Part shown: positions 11,118 through 21,039 of the stretch, one piece after another
Layout of the letters: every line of letters starts with the position of its first letter
Numbering within the stretch: position 1 is the first letter of the stretch
NCBI GenBank assembly: GCA_013822765.1
Contig: PNKY01000002.1
Coordinates: forward strand, 620,001-684,000
From: Rhodospirillum sp.
GTDB lineage: Bacteria; Pseudomonadota; Alphaproteobacteria; Dongiales; Dongiaceae
Reading direction: 5' to 3'
Length of the DNA stretch: 64,000 bases
Notes under the pieces: generated by a model
Seen by the model: the letters and a program-made list of their open reading frames with translations, nothing else
The model's database searches: none
Told to the model about the DNA's origin: nothing
Translations under genes and position numbers: made by a program

Positions 11118-12191
11118 ATGACCCTCGAACTACGGAAGGTGACGAAGAGCGTTGGCGGTAGCGTGCACATCCACGAGACCAACCTGACGCTGGAAGAGGG
11201 GACCTTCAACGTCCTGCTCGGCACTACTTTGTCCGGCAAGACCACCTTGATGCAGCTGATGGCCGGGCTCGACAAGCCGAGCAGCGGCGAGATCTGGTTC
11301 CGCGGTAAGAACGTCACCGGGGTCGCGGTGCAGCAGCGCAACGTCTCGATGGTCTATCAGCAGTTCATCAACTACCCGCATCTGACGGTCTACGAGAACA
11401 TCGCATCGCCGCTGCGCGTGATCGGCGTCGACAATGCCAAGATCAAGGAGCGCGTCGGCAAGGTCGCGGAGTTGCTGCGCCTGGTGCCGATGCTCCAGAG
11501 GAAACCCGCCGAGCTCTCCGGCGGCCAGCAGCAGCGCACCGCGATCGCGCGCGCGCTGGTCAAGGATTCCGACGTCATCCTGCTCGACGAGCCGCTCGCC
11601 AATTTGGACTACAAGCTGCGCGAGGAGTTGCGCGACGAGCTGCCACGGCTGTTCCACGACCGGCACTGCATCGTGGCCTATGCCACCACCGAGCCGGTGG
11701 AGGCGCTGCTGTTCGGCGGCAACACCGCGACCCTGCATGAGGGGCGCGTGACGCAGTTCGGACCGACCGCCGCGATCTATCGTCAGCCGACCGATCTCTT
11801 GAGCGCGCAGGTGTTCTCCGACCCGCCGATCAACACCGCGCACGTCACCAAGGCCAATGGCCGCCTCCAGCTCGATGACGGCACCAACTGGCCGACACCG
11901 GCCTCGGTGGCGCATGCGCCGGACGGCCCTTACACGCTGGCGATCCGGGCGCACCACATCACGCCCATTCCGCAGAATGGCGGTGCTGTCACGGTCGATG
12001 GCCGGGTGCTGGTGGCGGAACTCAGCGGCTCCGAGAGCGTGCTGCATTTCGACCGTGGCGGACGCACCTGGATCTCGCAGTCGCACGGCGTGCATCCGTA
12101 CGCGGTCGGCCAGACCGCAAAGCTCTATGTCGATGTCGGCCGCTCGTTCCTGTTCGGGCAGGATGGGCGGCTGGTTGGAGGGCGCGCCTGA
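11118..12191 (+). CDS. glpS: Glycerol ABC transporter ATPase GlpS
   Basis: This 357-residue CUT1/MalK-type ATPase has a nucleotide-binding domain (1-230) and a C-terminal TOBE/MOI-like region (about 235-357). Walker A is GTTLSGKT (35-42), the signature LSGGQ is perfect (133-137) and Walker B is VILLDE (153-158). The switch histidine of the H-loop is missing: the stretch reads YATTEPVEA, placing Thr191 where MalK-type proteins have His. Its partner GlpT has the reverse defect, so the two are expected to work only as a heterodimer. The stop overlaps the glpT start (TGATG). Confidence 0.92.
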   Translation: MTLELRKVTKSVGGSVHIHETNLTLEEGTFNVLLGTTLSGKTTLMQLMAGLDKPSSGEIWFRGKNVTGVAVQQRNVSMVYQQFINYPHLTVYENIASPLRVIGVDNAKIKERVGKVAELLRLVPMLQRKPAELSGGQQQRTAIARALVKDSDVILLDEPLANLDYKLREELRDELPRLFHDRHCIVAYATTEPVEALLFGGNTATLHEGRVTQFGPTAAIYRQPTDLLSAQVFSDPPINTAHVTKANGRLQLDDGTNWPTPASVAHAPDGPYTLAIRAHHITPIPQNGGAVTVDGRVLVAELSGSESVLHFDRGGRTWISQSHGVHPYAVGQTAKLYVDVGRSFLFGQDGRLVGGRA

Positions 12192-13258
12192 TGGCCAAGA
12201 TCACGCTCGACAACCTGCGCCACAGCTATACGCCGAACCCGCAGCGGCCGGAGGACTGGGCGCTCAAAGAAATGAGCCAGGAGCTGAAGGACGGCGGCGC
12301 CTATGCGCTGCTCGGCCCGTCGGGCTGCGGCAAGACCACGCTGCTCAACCTGATCTCCGGGCTGCTGCGGCCGACCCAGGGCCGCATCCTGTTCGACGAC
12401 ACCGACGTGTCGGATATGACGCCGGAACAGCGCAACATCGCGCAGGTGTTCCAGTTCCCGGTCATCTACGACACCATGACCGTCTACGACAATCTCGCGT
12501 TCCCGCTGCGCAATCGCGGCGTGCCGACGGCCGAAGTCGACAGGCGCGTGAAAGAGGTTGGCGAGATGCTGGATCTTGGTCACATGCTGACCAAGCGCGC
12601 CTCGGGCCTGACCGCGGACGGCAAGCAGAAGATCTCGCTGGGCCGCGGCCTAGTGCGCTCGGACGTCAACGTCATCATGTTCGACGAGCCGCTGACGGTG
12701 ATCGACCCGCATCTCAAATGGGTGCTGCGCTCAAAGCTCAAGGAGCTCCACCACCGCATCAAGCGCACCATGATCTATGTCACGCACGACCAGACCGAGG
12801 CGCTGACCTTTGCCGACCGGGTGGTCGTGATGAACAACGGCGAAGTGGTGCAGGTGGGAACGCCGATCGACCTGTTTGAGCGGCCGACCCACACCTTCGT
12901 CGGCCATTTCATCGGTTCGCCCGGCATGAACGTGCTGCCCTGCAGCGTCGAGGGCGGACGGGTCGGCTTCATGGGGCTGCCGATCGAGACCGCGAGCGCG
13001 GTGCAGACCGCGCAGGCGAATGGCAAACTGGAGCTGGGCGTGCGGCCGGAGTTCATCAAGTTCGAGTCCAGCGGCATTCCGGTTGACGTCGTGAAGGCCG
13101 CGGACGTCGGGCGATTCCGCATCGTCGAGACCCGCCACCGCGAGCACCGCATCCGGCTGCTGCTGCCGGAAGGCCAGCCGATGCCGTCGGGTACCGCGCA
13201 TGTGCGCTTCGACCCCAAGCATACCCACGTCTACCGCGACGGCTGGCTGGTGAACTGA
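12191..13258 (+). CDS. glpT: Glycerol ABC transporter ATPase GlpT
   Basis: The 355-residue second ATPase has a canonical Walker A GPSGCGKT (42-49), Walker B VIMFDE (161-166) and H-loop histidine (YVTHDQTEA, His199). The signature is degenerate: LTADG (140-144) stands where LSGGQ is expected, and the D-loop reads VID. The TOBE-like domain follows residue 240. It begins at the ATG overlapping the glpS stop and precedes the permease genes by 10 bases. The gene symbol follows the rhizobial GlpSTPQUV naming and is unrelated to the E. coli GlpT antiporter. Confidence 0.92.
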   Translation: MAKITLDNLRHSYTPNPQRPEDWALKEMSQELKDGGAYALLGPSGCGKTTLLNLISGLLRPTQGRILFDDTDVSDMTPEQRNIAQVFQFPVIYDTMTVYDNLAFPLRNRGVPTAEVDRRVKEVGEMLDLGHMLTKRASGLTADGKQKISLGRGLVRSDVNVIMFDEPLTVIDPHLKWVLRSKLKELHHRIKRTMIYVTHDQTEALTFADRVVVMNNGEVVQVGTPIDLFERPTHTFVGHFIGSPGMNVLPCSVEGGRVGFMGLPIETASAVQTAQANGKLELGVRPEFIKFESSGIPVDVVKAADVGRFRIVETRHREHRIRLLLPEGQPMPSGTAHVRFDPKHTHVYRDGWLVN

Positions 13259-13268
13259 GGAACCGGGG

Positions 13269-14131
13269 ATGTACAAGCAGCTCAATCAGAAAGCCTGGCT
13301 CCTGGTCTTGCCCGTGGTGGCGCTGGTGGCGTTCAACGCCATCATTCCGCTCATGACGGTGGTGAACTACTCCGTCCAGGAGACCTTCGGCGACAACATG
13401 TTCTTCTGGGCCGGCGTGCAGTGGTTCGAGCAGGTGCTGACGTCCAGCCGCTTCCACGAATCCCTGCTGCGGCAGATGCTGTTCACCGGCCTGGCGCTGG
13501 CGATCGAGGTTCCGCTCGGCCTCATCGTCGCGCTGTCGATGCCGCGCAAAGGCGTGTGGGTTTCTGTGTGCCTCGTCACCATGGCGCTGCCGCTGCTGAT
13601 TCCCTGGAACGTGGTCGGCGCGATGTGGAACATCTTCGCGCTGCCGGACATCGGGTTGATGGGCAGGGGACTGAATGCTCTCGGCATCGACTTCAACTAC
13701 ACGCGCCAGCCGTTCAGCGCCTGGTTCACCGTCGTCCTGATGGACGTCTGGCACTGGACCTCGCTGGTCGTGTTGCTGTGCTATGCCGGCCTGGTCTCGA
13801 TCCCGAACGACTACTACCAGGCCGCCAAGATCGACGGCGCGAGCGCCTGGTCGGTGTTCCGCTACATCCAGCTGCCGAAGCTGCGGCGGGTGCTGACCAT
13901 CGCGATCCTGCTGCGCTTCATGGACTCGTTCATGATCTACACCGAGGTGATCGTGCTGACCGGTGGCGGGCCCGGCAACTCGACCACTTTCCTCTCGATC
14001 GACCTGGTGAAGACGGCGCTCGGGCAGTTCGACCTGGGACCGGCGGCGGCGATGTCGCTGATCTACTTCCTGATCATCCTGCTGTTCAGCTGGCTGTTCT
14101 ACACCCTCATGACCCGGAACGAGGCGCAGTG

Positions 14132-14132
<1 letters not shown>
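13269..14132 (+). CDS. glpP: Glycerol ABC transporter permease GlpP
   Basis: This 287-residue inner-membrane permease of the MalF-like binding-protein-dependent family has about six hydrophobic segments. The EAA-type cytoplasmic loop (YYQAAKIDGASAWSVFRYIQLP, about residues 181-202) docks on the ATPases. AGGAACCGGGG precedes the ATG. Its stop overlaps the glpQ start (TGATG), indicating translational coupling. Together with GlpQ it forms the glycerol channel of the importer. Confidence 0.93.
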
Positions 14133-14992
<860 letters not shown>

Positions 14993-15007
14993 GGCAGGAG
15001 CCGAAGG

Positions 15008-15301
15008 ATGGACGGAACCTCACTCATTGCCTGGATGGCCTGGACGTGGCAGACCGCCGCGTTCTTCGGCTTCATCCTGCTCTGTCTCATCGGCATGTCG
15101 GTCTGGGAGATGCGCTCGCCCGGCGGCGCCCCACGCCACGGCATCCTCGGCCTCGACACCACGCGCGGCGACCGGCTGTTCATCTCGCTGCTGGGCAGCG
15201 CCTTCATCTTCCTGGCCTGGCTCGGCTTCTTCGGCTTGCCGCTGTGGGCGCCGCTCGGCATCGCGCTGGTCTACGCCTTCGTCGTGTTCCGCTGGGTTTA
15301 G
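15008..15301 (+). CDS. glpU: Small membrane protein of the glycerol importer (DUF2160)
   Basis: This 97-residue protein has two or three hydrophobic segments (about 13-32, 58-74, 77-95) separated by a short polar loop, matching the DUF2160 family. In rhizobial GlpSTPQUV operons the equivalent GlpU is encoded with the importer; its function is not established, possibly assembly or regulation. It follows glpQ by 15 bases with AGGAGCCGAAGG upstream and ends the operon. A convergent transporter receptor gene ends only four bases beyond. Confidence 0.88.
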   Translation: MDGTSLIAWMAWTWQTAAFFGFILLCLIGMSVWEMRSPGGAPRHGILGLDTTRGDRLFISLLGSAFIFLAWLGFFGLPLWAPLGIALVYAFVVFRWV

Positions 15302-15305
15302 AGCA

Positions 15306-16439
15306 TCAAGTCTGGCCGCAGGCGGCATTACCGCCTTCTGCCAGTGCCTTGCCGCACTCGAGCGATGCGGCCAGCGTGGCGCTCAGGCCGGCCTGATCGG
15401 CCAGCACCTCGCCGACCAGTTCGCTGACCTCCGCGCCCGTCATCGGCTTCACGTTGAAGTCGAGCTTGCCGGCATCGGAGATAAACGCAGGCGAAGCGGC
15501 GGTGGCGTCGAACGCTTTGCGCCACTCCGCGAGAACGTCGGGAGCGGTATTAGGCGGCGCGGCGAACCAGCGCAGCAGATTGGCGCTGGCATCCATGAAC
15601 TTGAGCAGGGGTGCGGCGGCGGGCTGATCGCGAACCAGGTCGGCAAGCAGCGGGCGAGTCTTGAAACGGTCGGGACTGTCGCCGTCCACCATGCGCAGGA
15701 CGGCGTCGATCTCGGGCAGCTCCAGGAACTTGCGATCGGTCGGATAGGTCTGAGTGGTCAGCATAACCTCGCCACTGATCAACGCCGCGTCTTTTTCCAT
15801 CGCCTTGTAGCCGGGCACCGGCTTGATCCGGACGCCAAGCAGGGCGTTGATCCACAGCGCCTCGTGATAGACGTAGGATGTGGTCGATCGCACCGAGAGC
15901 GGGGAGGGAGTCTTCTTCGCACGGAACTGCTCGAAGTCGGCGAAATCGGCGCCGGGTCCCTTGACCAGAAACCGAGTCTCCGCCGCCACCTTGCCAACCC
16001 AGCTCCACTGGGCGAGGTCATAGGCGACGCCCTCTTCGCCGAGCACCTGCGAGCTCAACAGGCCGGGCGTGCTGGTGAACAGCATGCTGCCGTCCGTCGG
16101 ACCGCCCTGCAGCATTTGGGCCGCGAGTTTGCCGCTCGCCTGCGGCACATTCTTGATGTCGACGCGAAGGCCGGGAACGGTCTGTTCGAGATGCCGCGCC
16201 AGCGTGCGGCCGCATAGATCGTAGCCGCCGCCGACTTCCGACCCCACCAGCATCGTGATCGTGCGATCCGCCAGATGGGGATACTCTCCGGCCGCCCAGG
16301 TTCGCCGTGGTCCGTACAACAATCCGGCGCCTGCAATCGTGCCGCCCACCATGAACTTGCGCCGGGACAGCGCACCGGCAGCACCTGAAGGGGCGAGACC
16401 CGCCGTCCGCCCGAGAGCGCGCTTCTGTTCCATATTCAT
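15306..16439 (-). CDS. Tripartite tricarboxylate transporter receptor, TctC-like (locus A)
   Basis: The 377-residue protein has a twin-arginine-like signal (SRRKFMVGG, residues 26-34) followed by a hydrophobic stretch, so it may be exported folded by Tat. The mature part has the Bug/TctC pattern: TITMLVGSEVGGGYDLCGRTLARHL near 60-84, then a Gly/Thr-rich loop (FTSTPGLLSS). These periplasmic receptors catch small organic acids or similar ligands for TctA/TctB. The cognate membrane component is probably the TctA-TctB fusion at 18599-20512, from which it is separated by two opposite-strand genes. Confidence 0.85.
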   Translation of the reverse strand: MNMEQKRALGRTAGLAPSGAAGALSRRKFMVGGTIAGAGLLYGPRRTWAAGEYPHLADRTITMLVGSEVGGGYDLCGRTLARHLEQTVPGLRVDIKNVPQASGKLAAQMLQGGPTDGSMLFTSTPGLLSSQVLGEEGVAYDLAQWSWVGKVAAETRFLVKGPGADFADFEQFRAKKTPSPLSVRSTTSYVYHEALWINALLGVRIKPVPGYKAMEKDAALISGEVMLTTQTYPTDRKFLELPEIDAVLRMVDGDSPDRFKTRPLLADLVRDQPAAAPLLKFMDASANLLRWFAAPPNTAPDVLAEWRKAFDATAASPAFISDAGKLDFNVKPMTGAEVSELVGEVLADQAGLSATLAASLECGKALAEGGNAACGQT

Positions 16440-16617
16440 CCCCCAACGGTCCGAGATTGGATTGCTATCGCCGACATTGCGGGGCGACCCGGCCCCATCA
16501 TCCTAGAAGTGCATCCCTGGCGCAACATCCGCTGGATGCGCAATCGCACGAGTATCTCTAATGCGCTTTATCCGACCGCGAGCGCCACGGTATAGTCTGC
16601 GCACACCGGGGAATGGC

Positions 16618-17565
16618 ATGAGCACCAACTTCACTCACACGAACCTCGCTCTCGACAAGGTGGGCGACCTGATCGATTGCGATCGCTTGGCTGCGGATAT
16701 CGATGAGCCGTTGCGGGTCAGCGCCCCCCTTAATTTCCGCGCCGCTCACGAACTATGCGAACGCAAGGCCGATTTGAACGATTGCTACGCCTATCATGCG
16801 CTTTGGCAGTATCTGCGGCTGGCGGGGATTGCGCGCGCTCTTCGCGTCGACGGCCCGCTCTACGTCGATGCGGCCGAGCGGTTCGCCCGCGCCGGACGCC
16901 TGGATCGCGTGCTGATCTCCGGTACCGCCGATTATTCCATGCTGGCTCACCTGGCGCATGGGGCCGCGCGGGCTGGACAAGCGGTTGCTTTCGACGTGCT
17001 CGATCGCTGCGATACCACGCTCAACATCAATCGCTGGTACGCCGATCAGCGCGGCCTTCAAGTCAGAATCATCAAGGACGATGTGCTGGCGTTCCAACCG
17101 GACCGGCAATACGACCTGATCTGTAGTCACTCATTCCTGTTCTGGCACGCGCCCTCGGATCGGCCGCGATTGTTTCAGCGCTGGCAAAGCTGGTTGGTTC
17201 CCGGCGGCCATCTTTGCTTCTCCAACCGGGTTTCGCCGCAGGCCATTCCCTTTGATCCCGTAGAGCGTACAGACCGCATGGCGCATATGGCCGAGGAGGC
17301 GCTACGCCAATTGTGCGCGCTCGAGGTTCCGCTGCCCTGCGCGGAGGCGGAGTTCATTGCGCTCGTTGACAAGTTCGGAAAGCGGCGCCAGGAAAGCCTT
17401 CCTGGACTTCCCCTTGAACTGATCGAGCGGTGGATCACCGATGCCGGATTGGCCCTTGATCTGGCAATCCGAGTCGCCGACGTGTTGCCCGGTCCGGAGG
17501 ACAAGACCATCATCTCCGGGCAGCCTGCCGGCCGGCCGCGGACATGGTTCCAAGTGCGGCGGTGA
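16618..17565 (+). CDS. Class I SAM-dependent methyltransferase (locus A)
   Basis: The 315-residue product, from the ATG at 16618 preceded by GGGGAA, has a Rossmann-type methyltransferase core. The SAM-binding glycine loop is atypical, LISGTADYSMLAHLA (about 101-115); an acidic/aromatic strand FDVLDRCDTTL and the late motif WLVPGGHLCFSNR follow. It is clearly related to the methyltransferase at 53718-54437, which has VIVGSADTNLLAMAA, VLDRCRTPL and LKPGGTIVFSHR at matching places. The substrate is unknown. An ATP-grasp gene starts nine bases downstream, and both are flanked by genes of a tripartite transporter on the other strand. Confidence 0.8.
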   Translation: MSTNFTHTNLALDKVGDLIDCDRLAADIDEPLRVSAPLNFRAAHELCERKADLNDCYAYHALWQYLRLAGIARALRVDGPLYVDAAERFARAGRLDRVLISGTADYSMLAHLAHGAARAGQAVAFDVLDRCDTTLNINRWYADQRGLQVRIIKDDVLAFQPDRQYDLICSHSFLFWHAPSDRPRLFQRWQSWLVPGGHLCFSNRVSPQAIPFDPVERTDRMAHMAEEALRQLCALEVPLPCAEAEFIALVDKFGKRRQESLPGLPLELIERWITDAGLALDLAIRVADVLPGPEDKTIISGQPAGRPRTWFQVRR

Positions 17566-17574
17566 TAGGTCGAC

Positions 17575-18630
17575 ATGCTCTATTACGTCACGCGCGAGCA
17601 GCACGCCTACACCATCGACCGTCTTCTCACGTCGCTCCAGACCTCCTGGCTGCCGCCTCCGGAGTTCATCCGCACGGCCACCTACGAGACGCTGTTTGCC
17701 CTGCGCCGCGCGCCGATCGCGAACTACGTGTTCACCGATCTCGACCGGCTGACCGGCTTCGAGATCGACGCAGCGACGGAGATCGCCAAGAGCCTGGTCG
17801 CTGCCGATCCCACGGTGCGCATCACCAACTGGCCCAACAAGCCGGCGGGTCGCTACACGCTGCTGCGGCGTCTTTATGAGGCCGGGCTGAACAGCTTCAA
17901 TGTCTGGCGCCTGGATGAAGAGCGGGCGCCTGACGCATTCCCGGTCTTCATCCGGCGCGAACAGGATGCGCTGGGGCCGGAAAGCCCGCTGCTGCACACC
18001 GAAGCGGAGTTTCGCGCGGAAGTCGCCAGATTGCGTGCAGCGGGCAAAGCGCTGACCGGCAGGATCGCGGTGCAATATCTCTCGGCGCGCGACGAGCAAG
18101 GCAGACACAGGAAGTATGGCGCCTTCCGCTTCGGCGATCGCATCGTGCCGCAGCATCTCATGGTCTCGGATTCGTGGATCGTGAAACGGGCGCTGACCGA
18201 TTTGGCCGCTCAGATCATCGAGGAGGAGCGGGACTACGTCGTCAACAACCCGCATGCCGAGCAGCTGCTGAAAGTCTTCGATCTCGCCGAGATCGACTTC
18301 GGACGCATCGACTACTGCATTTCGAATGGGCGCATCGAGGTGTTCGAGATCAACACAAATCCGCACTTTCCGCGTGCCCGGATCAGCGATGACGACCGCA
18401 TGTTCCGCCGCAAGATCGTCGTCGAAGGCATCATCGACGGGTTCCGTGGCCTCGACCCGCCGAATGCCCGGCACGGCCTTGCGCGATTCCGGACGCCGCA
18501 ACCGAAACTGCACCGCCTGCGCAGTCGCTCCTTGGGCCGTCGACTCATGGATTGGATGACGTTTTGGCGCTGGCGGACCCAGCACGGACCGTCGCTCGCT
18601 AGAGCCAAGCGCCGAAAACCGGTTGCCTGA
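17575..18630 (+). CDS. ATP-grasp-like protein of unknown substrate
   Basis: The 351-residue product resembles ATP-grasp ligases mainly in its C-terminal half: IDFGRIDYCISNGRIEVFEINTNPH (about 242-266) has the metal-binding Glu-x-Asn triad typical of the fold. An earlier segment (about 160-200) contains Lys/Arg suited to ATP binding. Such enzymes join a carboxylate to an amine through an acyl-phosphate. It follows the methyltransferase by nine bases, so the two are very likely one operon and may act on one substrate. Its last 32 bases overlap the convergent transporter gene. No family name can be given with confidence. Confidence 0.7.
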   Translation: MLYYVTREQHAYTIDRLLTSLQTSWLPPPEFIRTATYETLFALRRAPIANYVFTDLDRLTGFEIDAATEIAKSLVAADPTVRITNWPNKPAGRYTLLRRLYEAGLNSFNVWRLDEERAPDAFPVFIRREQDALGPESPLLHTEAEFRAEVARLRAAGKALTGRIAVQYLSARDEQGRHRKYGAFRFGDRIVPQHLMVSDSWIVKRALTDLAAQIIEEERDYVVNNPHAEQLLKVFDLAEIDFGRIDYCISNGRIEVFEINTNPHFPRARISDDDRMFRRKIVVEGIIDGFRGLDPPNARHGLARFRTPQPKLHRLRSRSLGRRLMDWMTFWRWRTQHGPSLARAKRRKPVA

Positions 18631-20512
18631 GCCACAGGGCAAAGAGGACCCAGATCGACACGGCGACCAGCGCCGCTATCGAGACCGCGCGCCACGGCGA
18701 GGAACGCAGCTCGACCATGCAATGCAGGGCGGCGTAGAGGGCGCTCGCAGGCAGGGCGCCGATCAACGGAATCGTCGCGAGATAGCCGGCGAACATCGCC
18801 AGAAGCCGCCACGGCACCGGCCGCGGATTCGTGGGCATTTCGTTGGGCGGAGCCGGATGGGGTCTGCTGCGAACGATGATGATGCCGGTCAGGACGGCGC
18901 CAGCACCGCCGGCTATCAGCGGCAACATCCGGGCCTCGAGGGGGAACGGCCAAGCCGTCGCGCACGCCACCAGGAACAGGCAGCAGAGCGCGATGGTCAG
19001 GAGCCGGTCTCCGTTCTGCAACGTTCGCCGGGCGGCGTTGCGCCGTGACCGCAGCGAGTGCCAGAGGATCAGCAGGAGCGCGCCGATGAGCAGAAGGCTT
19101 GGCCAGCGCTCCAGGGCGGTCCAATCATAAAGCTCCACCGTCTTGATGAGGTTGATCTCCGCCAGCTTCCCCATGATGAAGCCGAGCAGCAACGGCGCGC
19201 GCGGCCAGTCGAAATTGGCGAGCAGGCAACCGGCCAGCGACACGCCAAGCAAGGTCGCGATCGACCACCAACCGGCGTGATCGATCAGGGTGCCGGTGAT
19301 CGCGACCGTAATGACCAGCGGGGCGACATATTCGATCCGCATGTAGACGGTGCGGCCGAGGAGCGGCAGCACCGCCAGGAAGAAAACCACCGCCAGCAGG
19401 TTCGACCACAGGATCGTCCAGCCGATCAGCGCGACCAGATCGCCATGGTCGCGCGTCATTGTGGGTCCGACCGGAAGGCCGAGGATCGCCAGCGCGGCCA
19501 CGACCAGCGCCATCGCCGATGTGCTGGGAATGCCGAGGGCGATCGTCGGCAGAAAGCCGCCGCCTTCCTTCGAGTTGTTGGCGGTCTCCGGGGCGATCAC
19601 GCCCTCGACCGCGCCCTGACCGAACCGCGACTTGTCCTTCGACGACTGCACCGCGTGGCCGTAGGCCAGCCACGCCGCGACCTCGGCGCCCAGGCCGGGC
19701 ATCATGCCGATGCCCACGCCGATGAAGCTCGTGCGCAAGGTGAGCCAGCGGTGATGCCAGACCGCGACCATCCCGCGGAGCACGTCGCGATAGGAGCAGC
19801 CGGCGGCCGCGAACTCGCCTCGCGGGCGCATCGTATTGTGGCGCGCAAGATCCATCAGCTCCGGGATCGCGAACAAGCCGGTCACCAGGATGAGGATGTC
19901 GATGCCGTCCCACAGCTCCAGAAAGCCGAACACGAAGCGTGGTGTTCCGGTGGCGTGATCCATGCCGACCGTTCCGGCCAGGACGCCGAGGGCGCCCATG
20001 GCGAGCCCTTTCAGGGGCGATGCGTGACTGAGCGTCGCGACCGCGGATAAGCCCAGCAAAGCAAGCAGCAGATATTCCGGCGCACCGATGGTTTTGCCGA
20101 CCGCCGTGAAGCCCGGCAGCAGCACGAAATAGCAGATCGCGCCCAGCGCGCCCCCAACCGCTGACGCCGACATGCTCGCGCCCAGCGCTTCGCCGGCGGC
20201 GCCCTTCTTGGCCATGGTGAAGCCATCCAGCACGGTCGCCGCCTCTGCCGCTCCGCCGGGAACCCCAAACAGAATGCTGGGAATCGAACCACCTGAGTGC
20301 ACGACCGCATGCATCGAGAGCAGCAGCACGATGCCCACCGCCGGGTCCATGCCAAACATCAGCGGCATCAGCAGCAGGATACCCATCTTGGCGCTCAGCC
20401 CGGGCATCGCACCGAACACCATGCCCATGCTCATGCCCGCGACCATTGCGCCGAGCAGGGCAGGATCGATGAAGATCGTGGCGGCGGATGAGAGCACGTC
20501 AGCGAAAGTCAC
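18599..20512 (-). CDS. Tripartite tricarboxylate transporter, TctA-TctB fusion (locus A)
   Basis: From the GTG at 20512 the product is about 637 residues. The N-terminal two-thirds is a TctA permease: GMVFGAMPGLSAKMG, the PSILFGVPGGAAEAATVLDG signature and a second GVIAPETANNSKEGG-type repeat. The last about 150 residues contain four membrane segments like the small TctB subunit, so both membrane subunits are fused. A longer frame from 20635 would add 41 Arg/Gly-rich residues; the homologous protein at 54434-56317 starts close to the GTG choice, so I prefer it. The cognate receptor is probably the gene at 15306-16439. Confidence 0.85.
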   Translation of the reverse strand: MTFADVLSSAATIFIDPALLGAMVAGMSMGMVFGAMPGLSAKMGILLLMPLMFGMDPAVGIVLLLSMHAVVHSGGSIPSILFGVPGGAAEAATVLDGFTMAKKGAAGEALGASMSASAVGGALGAICYFVLLPGFTAVGKTIGAPEYLLLALLGLSAVATLSHASPLKGLAMGALGVLAGTVGMDHATGTPRFVFGFLELWDGIDILILVTGLFAIPELMDLARHNTMRPRGEFAAAGCSYRDVLRGMVAVWHHRWLTLRTSFIGVGIGMMPGLGAEVAAWLAYGHAVQSSKDKSRFGQGAVEGVIAPETANNSKEGGGFLPTIALGIPSTSAMALVVAALAILGLPVGPTMTRDHGDLVALIGWTILWSNLLAVVFFLAVLPLLGRTVYMRIEYVAPLVITVAITGTLIDHAGWWSIATLLGVSLAGCLLANFDWPRAPLLLGFIMGKLAEINLIKTVELYDWTALERWPSLLLIGALLLILWHSLRSRRNAARRTLQNGDRLLTIALCCLFLVACATAWPFPLEARMLPLIAGGAGAVLTGIIIVRSRPHPAPPNEMPTNPRPVPWRLLAMFAGYLATIPLIGALPASALYAALHCMVELRSSPWRAVSIAALVAVSIWVLFALWLRQPVFGAWL

Positions 20513-20715
20513 GCCGACCCTCGCAGCGCGCTGTCTGAACCGACCATCGGTTGCATTCCCCCAATTCGTACTGGTTGCGCCGGTGCCCGGTGAGCGCAGG
20601 GGGCGGAGTCTAGGGTCGTGACCTCCGAAAGGCAAACATCGCGCGGCGATCCGGACTCGGAACAGGTGCGCCGCATCTTTGTTTTCCTAGGCCCTCGGCC
20701 AGCGGATGATGCACG

Positions 20716-21039
20716 ATGTTGCCAACTCCATCCTTCCTCGGTCCCGATGTCACGACTTGGTTGCTGAGCGATGCCGACGGCAACGCCCGCGCCGCGGTGA
20801 TCTGCTGGGGCATCGCGCTCAGCGCGTTCGTCATCCTCCGCATTCCGCGCAAAGTGCTGCTGGGTTGCCTGATTGTCGCGAGTGCGACGGTCGGCCTGGC
20901 CGCCATGGTGGTCGACATCACACCAGGCCCGGCGACCGCCAGTCAGAATGCGCGTGAGATTGCCTCGGCGAGGGCCCCGTCCGCCGTGCCGCCGAGAGGT
21001 CCAGCCGCGGGCGCGACCACGCGGGAGCGGCAGTATTAG
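20716..21039 (+). CDS. Small putative membrane protein
   Basis: This 107-residue frame has two hydrophobic segments (about 27-43 and 48-66) and a polar, Ala/Arg/Pro-rich tail. No family is recognised and the upstream region lacks a convincing Shine-Dalgarno sequence. It occupies the gap between the TctA start region and xthA, overlapping the xthA stop by four bases. The region 20513-20715 upstream contains no other candidate gene. Confidence 0.4.
   Translation: MLPTPSFLGPDVTTWLLSDADGNARAAVICWGIALSAFVILRIPRKVLLGCLIVASATVGLAAMVVDITPGPATASQNAREIASARAPSAVPPRGPAAGATTRERQY

Noticed and set aside
20513..20635. N-terminal extension of the locus A TctA-TctB protein
   Set aside because: The extra 41 residues are Arg/Gly-rich without homology, and the locus B protein begins at the equivalent of the GTG at 20512.
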